From OMOG01 sp041485845 (lineage in GTDB: Bacteria > Acidobacteriota > Terriglobia > Bryobacterales > Bryobacteraceae), in NCBI GenBank assembly GCA_041485845.1, contig JBGPKH010000511.1, positions 1-6,771 on the forward strand: a stretch of 6,771 nucleotides of DNA, read 5' to 3'. Below, piece by piece: positions 1 through 6,771 of this stretch (position 1 is the first letter of the stretch; each line of letters opens with the position of its first letter). Made by a program: the position numbers and the translations under genes. The notes under the pieces were generated by a model. That model did not search any database. It saw nothing but the letters and a program-made list of their open reading frames with translations, and had not been told where the DNA came from.

Positions 1-47
1 CGGCCCCGGCCCCTGGCCCCCGGCCCCGGCCCCTGGCCCCCGGCCCC
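1..47 (-). repeat. G-rich GGGGCC-type short tandem array next to the mdh stop
   Basis: On the plus strand bases 1-20 and 21-40 are identical 20-mers, and 41-47 begin a third copy. At finer scale the tract is seven units of GGCCCC followed by T, C or nothing. Read on the minus strand, the mdh sense strand, this is a series of GGGG runs separated by CC or CCA, so it could form a G-quadruplex or GGCC-paired hairpins in the mRNA just after the stop codon. It touches the stop codon and continues to the window edge, so its full length is unknown. The repeat is certain; any role in termination or mRNA stability is inference. Confidence 0.85.
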
Positions 48-976
48 TACTGCTTCTGCTTGAGCACGTCCACCAGTTCCTGCACCGCGGCCGCACTCTT
101 CTGCAACATGGCGTTCTCCTCGGCGGTGAGCTTGATCTCGTAGATCTGCTCCACCCCGCGAGCGCCCAACTTCACCGGCACCCCCACGTAGAGCCCGTTG
201 ATGCCGTATTCGCCCTCCAGGTACGCGGCGCACGGCAGCACCTTTTTCTTGTCCTTCAGGATCGCCTCCGCCATTTCCACGGCCGCCGCCGAAGGCGCAT
301 AGTAGGCGCTGGTCTTCAGGTGCTTCACGATCTCCGCGCCGCCGTTGCGCGTCCGGTCCACGATGCGGTCGATCGCCGCCTGGTCCATCAGCTCGGTGAG
401 CGGAATACCGGAGACATTGGTCAGCCGCGCCAGCGGCACCATGGTATCCCCGTGGCCGCCCATCACCACCGCGGTCACGTTCTCCACCGACACCTTGAGT
501 TCCATGGCGATGAAGGCACGGAACCGCGCGCTATCGAGCACGCCCGCCATTCCCACCACGCGATTCTTGCTGAACTTCGACACCCAGTAGGCCGCCTGCG
601 TCATGGCGTCGAGCGGATTCGTCACCACGATAATGATGCAGTTGGGCGAGTACCTGGCCACCTGCTCGGTGGAAATGCGGATCACTTCGTAGTTCGCCAG
701 CAGCAGGTCGTCACGGCTCATGCCGGGCTTGCGCGGAAATCCCGCGGTGATGATGGCGATATCGGAGTTCGCGGTGGGCTCGTAATCGTTGGCGCCCGTG
801 AGCATCACATCGTAGCCCTGTACCGGGCCGGACTGAAGGATATCGAGCCCTTTCCCTTGTGGAACACCCTCCACCACGTCGACCAGGACGACATCGGCCA
901 GCTCCTTGTCGGCAATGCGCACCGCGCAATTTGCGCCGACGTTCCCGGCGCCCACAACCGTGATCTTCTTTCGCAC
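47..976 (-). CDS. mdh: Malate dehydrogenase, LDH-like type
   Basis: Cytoplasmic NAD-dependent malate dehydrogenase (EC 1.1.1.37), interconverting malate and oxaloacetate in the TCA cycle. The product is 309 residues, normal for the LDH-like MDH family. Visible landmarks: Rossmann motif GAGNVG at residues 9-14; Asp33 at the end of the second strand, typical of NAD preference; the loop PRKPGMSRDD near 81-90 with Arg82 and Arg88, the dicarboxylate-specific arginines that separate MDH from LDH; Asn120 in NPLD; Asp148 and Arg151 in LDSARFR; catalytic His175 in GGHGD. The start is GTG at 974-976: AAGGAG lies six bases upstream (983-988), and the protein then begins (M)RKKITVVGAG as in the family. 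The open frame continues upstream, but into the preceding gene. It is the last of three same-strand genes, 34 bases after the MarR-GNAT gene, and probably has its own promoter. Function is secure. Confidence 0.97.
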   Translation of the reverse strand: MRKKITVVGAGNVGANCAVRIADKELADVVLVDVVEGVPQGKGLDILQSGPVQGYDVMLTGANDYEPTANSDIAIITAGFPRKPGMSRDDLLLANYEVIRISTEQVARYSPNCIIIVVTNPLDAMTQAAYWVSKFSKNRVVGMAGVLDSARFRAFIAMELKVSVENVTAVVMGGHGDTMVPLARLTNVSGIPLTELMDQAAIDRIVDRTRNGGAEIVKHLKTSAYYAPSAAAVEMAEAILKDKKKVLPCAAYLEGEYGINGLYVGVPVKLGARGVEQIYEIKLTAEENAMLQKSAAAVQELVDVLKQKQ

Positions 977-982
977 AATAGA

Positions 983-988
983 CTCCTT
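983..988 (-). promoter_or_regulatory. Shine-Dalgarno deciding the mdh GTG start
   Basis: On the minus strand AAGGAG is followed by six bases and then GTG (974-976). This is the only strong Shine-Dalgarno seen among the starts in this window. It fixes the GTG as the mdh initiation codon in preference to in-frame codons further upstream. Confidence 0.85.
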
Positions 989-1009
989 AACGGGGAATTT
1001 CGAAACTCG

Positions 1010-1038
1010 ATTATAGCTCCATCTCCCAAATCTGCCCC
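1010..1038 (-). promoter_or_regulatory. Candidate promoter for mdh with perfect -10
   Basis: On the minus strand a perfect TATAAT occupies 1010-1015 and overlaps the TAA stop of the MarR-GNAT gene. Seventeen bases upstream lies GGGGCA (1033-1038), which matches three of six positions of TTGACA, including the final CA. A start near 1003 would give an mdh leader of about 27 bases that includes the AAGGAG. A perfect TATAAT is unusual by chance in such GC-rich DNA, which supports the call; the -35 is weak. Expression from here would let mdh run independently of the two genes upstream. Confidence 0.5.
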
Positions 1039-1928
1039 ACCATCGGAATCCCGAACTCGCGATGCGGCTGTTCGCGGACCATGCGGAAGCCGGCTCTCTC
1101 GTAGATGTGCTGGGCCGCGTGCAGCTCTTCCTGCGTCCACAGCGTGATGGTCCGGTAGCCCGCCTGCCGCGCAAAGCGGATGCACTCTTCCACCAGCCGC
1201 TTGCCGATCCCCAAGCCCCGCGCCGCCGGCTCCACCAGCAGGAGCCGCAGCTTGGCAACCGCCTTCGATTGTTTCACCAGAAAAACCGAACCGGCGATCT
1301 CGCCATCCTTCTCGGCGATCCAGCAGCGCTCGCGTTTGGCATCGAAATTCTGAATGAACTTCGCCGCGATCTCCGCCACCAGCGCCTCGAAGCGCTCGTC
1401 GTATCCGTACTCCCGCGCGTAGAGCACGCCGTGACGATGGATCACCCACCCCATATCGCCCGGCTGGTGCGGCCGCAAGAGATACGGAGCCTTCGATTCC
1501 GGGCGTGTATCGAGCAATTGCTCGATGGTGCGCATGGCGTCCACCAGCCGCCCCTGCTCTTTGCCCGAGAGCGCGCTCAACACTTTCGCGACCTCCTGGC
1601 TGGCGTCCCGGTCGAGCGGCGCGAACGCCCTGCGGCCCTTCCCGGTGAGCAGCAAGTGGCTCTGCCGCCCGTCGCTGGCCGACCGCTTCCGTTCCAGGAA
1701 GCCGCGTTTGCGGAATTTCAGCAGGATGCGGCTGAGGTAACCCGCGTCCAATCCAAGGTCGCGGGACAACTCGCTTGCAGTCAGTCCCTGGCGGTGCGCC
1801 AGCTCGTAGAGGACGCGAACTTCGGTCAGGGAGAAGGGGCTGTGCAGATGGCCCTCACCCAACAGTCCGATCCGCCGGGTGTAGAAGCGGCTGAAGCTGC
1901 GGACGGCAGCCACGGTACGGTCGCTCAT
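1011..1928 (-). CDS. MarR-type wHTH fused to GNAT N-acetyltransferase
   Basis: A 305-residue two-domain protein. Residues about 1-140 form a MarR-type winged helix: an N-terminal helix, then LTASELSRDLGLDAGYLSRI (50-69) as helix-turn-helix with recognition helix, and a wing near 80-95 (KRSASDGRQSHLLLT). Residues about 150-305 are a GNAT acetyltransferase: start YLLRPHQPGD, core strand and acetyl-CoA pyrophosphate loop R237-GLG-IG242 (R-x-x-G-x-G), and a C-terminal YERAGF element (276-281). MarR-GNAT fusions are a known arrangement; their substrates are mostly undefined and I cannot name one here. The ATG at 1926-1928 overlaps the stop of the decarboxylase gene by four bases. No Shine-Dalgarno lies at normal distance; GGGAGG is 15 bases away inside a dyad repeat, so translational coupling is likely. 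An in-frame ATG further upstream (to 2027) lies inside the decarboxylase and was not used. It may regulate this gene cluster, acetylate a small amine, or both; these are inferences. Confidence 0.9.
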   Translation of the reverse strand: MSDRTVAAVRSFSRFYTRRIGLLGEGHLHSPFSLTEVRVLYELAHRQGLTASELSRDLGLDAGYLSRILLKFRKRGFLERKRSASDGRQSHLLLTGKGRRAFAPLDRDASQEVAKVLSALSGKEQGRLVDAMRTIEQLLDTRPESKAPYLLRPHQPGDMGWVIHRHGVLYAREYGYDERFEALVAEIAAKFIQNFDAKRERCWIAEKDGEIAGSVFLVKQSKAVAKLRLLLVEPAARGLGIGKRLVEECIRFARQAGYRTITLWTQEELHAAQHIYERAGFRMVREQPHREFGIPMVGQIWEMEL

Positions 1929-3358
1929 GGGTTGTAGGACGGGCCTCCCGGCCTGTCCAATTCTAGCGCTCGCGCCACCGCGTTCACCGTCCGATCCACG
2001 TCCTTCCCGGACGTCTGCCAGTTGCACACGCTCACCCGCATGGCGCGCCGCCCCCGCCAGGTGGTCCCGCCGAAGAAGGCCTCGCCCGTCTCGAGGATTC
2101 TCGCGATCACGGCGTCCGTCCGGCGGTCATGGTCCTCCTCCGTCGCGCCGTCACTGGGGCAGAGAAATCGCACCAGTCCCTGGTTGATCACCGGCTCCCA
2201 GACCACTTGCACGCCGGGGAGCCCGCCAATCCGCGTCACCAGCGACCGCGCGTGCTCCGAGCAGCGCTCCACCAGCGCGGCGACGCCGTCCCGCCCCAGT
2301 TGCCGCAGTGCCGCGTACGTCGGGAAACCGCGCGCGCGGCGCGACCACTCCGGGTTCCAGTCCATCTGGTCGCGCGCCTCCGTGCTCACCGCCAGGTACG
2401 CCTCGCGATGCGACATCGCCCCCCGATGCGCCGCCGGATCGGCAACAAAGGCGTAGCCGCAATCGTACGGCACGTTGAGCCACTTGTGGCCGTCGGTGGC
2501 CCACGAATCGGCGTCCGCCGCGCCCTGGAGCAGGTGGCGGTAGCGCGGGCTCGCCGCCGCCCACAACCCGAAGGCTCCATCCACGTGGACCCACGCCCCG
2601 TGCCGCCGGGCAATCGGGATGAGTGTCGCGAACGAATCGTAAGCCCCGATGTGCAGATCGCCCGCCAACAGCAGAACGATGGCAGGCTCGCCGCCGGCGG
2701 CCGCGAGCGCCTCTTCCAGCGCATCCGCGCGCAATCTTCCCTGGCCATCCGACGGCAGGCGGACGATCTGATTGAGCCCCAGTCCCAGAAGCCGCGCGGC
2801 GCGGTCGATGGACCCGTGCCGCTCGGCGCTGGTGAAGATGCGGATGGCCGGCGCGCCGGACAGTCCCTGACGCTCGACATCCCATCCACGGCGCTCGAGC
2901 AGCGCATGGCGCGCGGCCGCAAGACAAGTGGCGTGGGCCATCTGGCAACCCGTGACGAAGGCGAAGCTGGCCTGAGCGGGAAGTCCGAGAAGGTCCTTGA
3001 GCCACGCGCCCGCAACTTCCTCGACCACCGCGGCCGCGGGTCCCGCCGCATAGATCCCGGCGTTCTGTTCCCAAGCCGCCGAAAGCCAGTCCGCCGCGAG
3101 CGCCGCCGGGAGCGAACCTCCCACTACCCAGGCGAAGAATCGTCCGCCCGCGGAGCCGATGAGGCCACCCTCCACGTCCCGCACCAGTTCCGCCACTACC
3201 TGCTCCGGCGGCAGGCCTTCCGCCGCCAGCTCTTTCGTGAGCCGGCCGCGCACCGAGTCGAGGCTCGCGGTGGCAGTGACGGGGAGGCTGTCCAGGTTCT
3301 CCAGGTGAGCGAGCGAGTGCTGCAAGGCCAGGCCGAGGCTGTCGCGGAATGGGTGCAT
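1925..3358 (-). CDS. PLP-dependent group II-type decarboxylase
   Basis: A 477-residue fold-type I PLP enzyme of the pyridoxal-dependent decarboxylase family (aromatic/glutamate decarboxylase type). Visible features: RFFAWVVGG (73-81), the substrate-side segment near the N terminus; VTGCQMAHATCLAAARHA (135-152), the phosphate-binding region, which differs from the usual SGGxxAN; His181 in TSAERHGS, expected to stack on PLP; Asp260 in HVDGAFG, contacting the pyridine nitrogen; and Lys292 in TDGHKWLN, the Schiff-base lysine. All key catalytic residues are present. The substrate cannot be told from sequence; an amino acid decarboxylated to an amine is the family expectation, although some relatives are labelled aminotransferases. 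The ATG at 3356-3358 has only a weak GGA-containing Shine-Dalgarno, but the open frame upstream runs through an intergenic G-rich tract and antisense to another gene. The last residues (about 468-474) are encoded by a dyad repeat. Its stop overlaps the start of the MarR-GNAT gene. Confidence 0.9.
   Translation of the reverse strand: MHPFRDSLGLALQHSLAHLENLDSLPVTATASLDSVRGRLTKELAAEGLPPEQVVAELVRDVEGGLIGSAGGRFFAWVVGGSLPAALAADWLSAAWEQNAGIYAAGPAAAVVEEVAGAWLKDLLGLPAQASFAFVTGCQMAHATCLAAARHALLERRGWDVERQGLSGAPAIRIFTSAERHGSIDRAARLLGLGLNQIVRLPSDGQGRLRADALEEALAAAGGEPAIVLLLAGDLHIGAYDSFATLIPIARRHGAWVHVDGAFGLWAAASPRYRHLLQGAADADSWATDGHKWLNVPYDCGYAFVADPAAHRGAMSHREAYLAVSTEARDQMDWNPEWSRRARGFPTYAALRQLGRDGVAALVERCSEHARSLVTRIGGLPGVQVVWEPVINQGLVRFLCPSDGATEEDHDRRTDAVIARILETGEAFFGGTTWRGRRAMRVSVCNWQTSGKDVDRTVNAVARALELDRPGGPSYNP
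1937..1958. repeat. REP-like dyad repeat inside the decarboxylase 3' end
   Basis: Arms GGACGGGCC (1937-1945) and GGCCTGTCC (1950-1958) flank a four-base loop TCCC. Eight of nine positions are complementary, and the ninth is G-T on the plus strand (A-C if transcribed from the minus strand). The form resembles short palindromic intergenic repeats that I recall as abundant in some Acidobacteriota, but only one copy is in the window, so repeat status is unproven here. It encodes decarboxylase residues about 468-474 (DRPGGPS) and ends eight bases before the ATG of the MarR-GNAT gene. As RNA it could hide the GGGAGG that lies in its loop and arm until a ribosome ending the decarboxylase opens it. 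Confidence 0.6.
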
Positions 3359-3371
3359 GCTTCCAAGTTTA

Positions 3372-3400
3372 GGGGCAGGGGCTGGGGGGTGGGGTTGGGG
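3372..3400 (+). other. G-quadruplex motif in divergent intergenic region
   Basis: Five G-runs on the plus strand (3372-3375, 3378-3381, 3384-3389, 3391-3394, 3397-3400), each of four to six G, are separated by only one or two bases. This more than satisfies the usual rule for an intramolecular G-quadruplex, with very short loops. It fills half of the 57 bases between the divergently read decarboxylase (minus) and the unknown gene (plus). The GGGGCA/GGGGCT units resemble the GGGGCC array at the left window edge. The motif is certain; folding in the cell and regulatory effect are inference. Confidence 0.75.
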
Positions 3401-3403
3401 TGC

Positions 3404-3410
3404 GACAATA
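3404..3410. promoter_or_regulatory. Weak bidirectional -10-like site
   Basis: GACAAT (3404-3409, plus) sits six bases before the GTG of the unknown gene, so a transcript from it would be leaderless or nearly so, which fits the lack of a Shine-Dalgarno there. The opposite strand reads TATTGT (3405-3410), four of six matches to TATAAT, pointing to the decarboxylase with a leader of about 40 bases. No good -35 is visible for either. This is a suggestion only. Confidence 0.22.
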
Positions 3411-3415
3411 GACCC

Positions 3416-3988
3416 GTGCTCAACGTCTGCCTGTCTGCGCTCCGTCAGACGGGCATCCTGCTGAAATCCGACGCCGTGCTCCCCAGCGTCACCACGCTGG
3501 TCGCGGGCGAGTCGATTCGCGGCTCCTGGTGGGGGCACCCGGCGGGATCTCTGATCTTTCACGCGCTCGAACAACTGGCCGGGCACCCCGAAGTCCTGTT
3601 CGTGAAACTGGTCGCCGGCAAAGATACGCTCGTGCACCGCAGCCTGTGGCCGGAAATCTATGCCATTGGCTCGGCCGGAGAGCCCTGGCAGCGTGTCGCA
3701 CTTTCTTCCGCGGCTCGCGCGCTCGAGACACAGGTCGCCAGGGCCGGCGAGTTGGAAGCCAGCGGCGCGACTGCGAAGGAACTGGAAATCCGGCTGCTCG
3801 CCCGTTGCGAACAGTTCCACACCGACGCCGGCTTTCACGCCAAGCGCCTGGAATCCTGGCGCCACTGGGCCGATCGCATCGATCTGGAAGCGAGGATCGT
3901 CACGCCGCACGAGGCGCAAGCGACCTTCCAGGCCATACTCCCGATGGCGAAGTTCCCCTGGCAGGCATCCAGCAGCCGGAAACTGTAG
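3416..3988 (+). CDS. Conserved-looking protein of unknown function
   Basis: Codes for 190 residues. I do not recognise a named family. I have an impression of similar unannotated bacterial proteins sharing the block LPSVxxLVAGExIRGSWWGHP (here about 22-42) followed by VKLVAGKDTLVHRSLWP (63-79), but I cannot confirm this. The N-terminal half is compact and could be a small winged-helix-like fold; the C-terminal half (about 95-152) is charged and helical, with LARCEQFHTDAGFHAKRLES near 128-147. There is no signal peptide or membrane segment, so it is probably cytoplasmic. The start is chosen as GTG at 3416 because the frame upstream is antisense to the decarboxylase and contains the G-rich tract, and because the conserved-looking block begins about 20 residues in. 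No Shine-Dalgarno is present. It is read divergently from the decarboxylase and is followed 82 bases later by leuS on the same strand. A real gene is likely from its position and protein character. Confidence 0.75.
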   Translation: MLNVCLSALRQTGILLKSDAVLPSVTTLVAGESIRGSWWGHPAGSLIFHALEQLAGHPEVLFVKLVAGKDTLVHRSLWPEIYAIGSAGEPWQRVALSSAARALETQVARAGELEASGATAKELEIRLLARCEQFHTDAGFHAKRLESWRHWADRIDLEARIVTPHEAQATFQAILPMAKFPWQASSSRKL

Positions 3989-4002
3989 CGGTGCGGCTGA
4001 TT

Positions 4003-4034
4003 CGCCGCTGACGGCGCGCGGGCGCCATCGGCGC
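4003..4034 (+). other. Small competing hairpins between the unknown gene and leuS
   Basis: CGCCG (4003-4007) can pair with CGGCG (4012-4016) around CTGA. GCGCC (4022-4026) can pair with GGCGC at 4030-4034 around ATC, or instead with GGCGC at 4013-4017 around GCGG. The stems are only five base pairs but all G-C, and the alternatives exclude each other. No T-run follows, so this is not a standard intrinsic terminator. It may act as a weak end for the upstream transcript or be a by-product of GC-rich sequence. Confidence 0.35.
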
Positions 4035-4035
4035 T

Positions 4036-4044
4036 TGCTACGAT
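4036..4044 (+). promoter_or_regulatory. Candidate extended -10 for leuS
   Basis: TG at 4036-4037, one base, then TACGAT at 4039-4044 fits the extended -10 form with four of six core matches. Transcription would start near 4051, giving a leader of about 20 bases before the leuS ATG. No convincing -35 lies upstream, and no Shine-Dalgarno lies within normal distance of the ATG; GGAAGAG at 4045-4051 is too far. leuS could also be transcribed from the upstream gene. Confidence 0.3.
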
Positions 4045-4070
4045 GGAAGAGATCCCCCTTACAGCGCACT

Positions 4071-6509
<2,439 letters not shown>

Positions 6510-6512
6510 CGG

Positions 6513-6771
6513 TCACGCCACGTTCTTGACCCGAACATCGACACGCAGGCCCGCGGCGGCAAGTAGGATGACCAGGTTGTCGATGGAAAAGCGGTCAATC
6601 TTGCCGCGCATCAGATCGGAGATGCGCGGCTGGCTGCCCCCCAACATCTTGGCGGCGCGCGCCTGCGTGAGTTTGTTCTTCCGCACAAAATCGATCGGGG
6701 GGCGCATCATCGCGGAGCGGATTCGGAGGTTCTCAGCTTCCGCTGGTGAGAACCCGAGGTCCGCGAAAACA
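6513..6771 (-). CDS. HigA-like XRE-family antitoxin/regulator, 5' end cut by window
   Basis: The 85 codons before the stop encode a small helix-turn-helix protein with LTQARAAKMLG (34-44 of the visible part), SQPRISDLMRGKI (46-58) as the recognition part, then FSIDNLVILLAAAGLRVDVRV. The frame stays open to the window edge, and the residues ahead of the first internal Met (NLRIRSA, preceded by VFADLGFSPAEAE) match the usual N-terminal part of HigA-like XRE proteins. So the gene is partial and does not start at the ATG ending at 6710. The family typically acts as the DNA-binding antitoxin of a type II toxin-antitoxin pair, with a HigB/RelE-type or phage Gp49-type toxin gene next to it. No toxin is in this window; it would lie to the right, upstream on the minus strand. 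The MMRPPIDF stretch differs from the family's usual helical sequence here. Convergent with leuS, with three bases between stops. Confidence 0.85.
   Translation of the reverse strand, partial: VFADLGFSPAEAENLRIRSAMMRPPIDFVRKNKLTQARAAKMLGGSQPRISDLMRGKIDRFSIDNLVILLAAAGLRVDVRVKNVA

Noticed and set aside
1..47. CRISPR or satellite-type array
   Set aside because: There are no spacers and the units are only six or seven bases; this is a simple G-rich tandem repeat.
977..1258. N-terminal extension of malate dehydrogenase to an upstream ATG
   Set aside because: It overlaps the MarR-GNAT coding region, reads as Arg/Ser-rich nonsense, and a strong Shine-Dalgarno places the start at the GTG at 976.
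1062..1937. 291-codon plus-strand frame opposite the MarR-GNAT gene
   Set aside because: It is antisense to a gene with clear domains, and no motif is visible in its translation.
1929..2027. 33-residue N-terminal extension of the MarR-GNAT protein
   Set aside because: It lies inside the decarboxylase coding region, and MSDRTVAAVRSFSRFYTRRI is a natural MarR N terminus with an ATGA overlap.
2129..3415. Upstream open frame of the plus-strand unknown gene, which would make a 619-residue protein
   Set aside because: This part is antisense to the decarboxylase, is Arg-rich without domains, and crosses the G-rich tract. Only the part from 3416 looks like a protein.
3359..4069. Upstream extension of the decarboxylase frame
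   Set aside because: It runs antisense through the unknown gene and the G-rich tract; the family start is near MHPFRDSLG.
3989..4070. T-box or leucine attenuator leader for leuS
   Set aside because: At 82 bases it is too short for a T-box, no T-box sequence or leucine-codon leader peptide is seen, and there is no terminator with a T-run.
6708..6710. ATG as the start of the HigA-like gene
   Set aside because: The frame stays open to the window edge, and the residues before this Met match the family's N-terminal part.

Overview
The window reads as a compact, GC-rich stretch of ordinary bacterial chromosome holding six genes. High G+C, GTG starts, an LDH-like malate dehydrogenase and a short dyad repeat of a kind I associate with soil Acidobacteriota suggest that phylum, perhaps a relative of Solibacter/Bryobacter. 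That placement is inference from general impression and not a database result.

Left block, minus strand (3358 down to 47): three genes read in the same direction. A PLP-dependent decarboxylase (1925-3358) overlaps by four bases (ATGA) the start of a MarR-GNAT fusion protein (1011-1928). After a 34-base gap comes malate dehydrogenase, mdh (47-976). The first two look translationally coupled. mdh has a strong Shine-Dalgarno and a perfect TATAAT lying over the stop codon of the fusion gene, so it can probably be transcribed on its own. A GGGGCC-type G-rich array abuts the mdh stop at the window edge.

Middle: a 57-base divergent intergenic region (3359-3415) separates the decarboxylase from an unrecognised 190-residue gene on the plus strand (3416-3988). 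It carries five closely spaced G-runs, a strong G-quadruplex motif.

Right block: leuS (4071-6509, plus) follows the unknown gene after 82 bases that contain small competing hairpins and a candidate extended -10. It encodes a complete leucyl-tRNA synthetase with editing domain and zinc sites but no leucine-specific insertion ahead of KMSKS. Three bases past its stop ends a convergent minus-strand gene (6513 to beyond 6771) for a HigA-like XRE/HTH protein, cut by the window edge. A toxin partner may lie just outside.

No mobile element, CRISPR array, rRNA or tRNA is visible. I do not see a clear new defence or biosynthetic system. The least explained pieces are the decarboxylase/MarR-GNAT pair, the dyad repeat absorbed into coding sequence at their junction, and the conserved-looking unknown gene opposite them. 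No gene-free stretch exceeds 100 bases.
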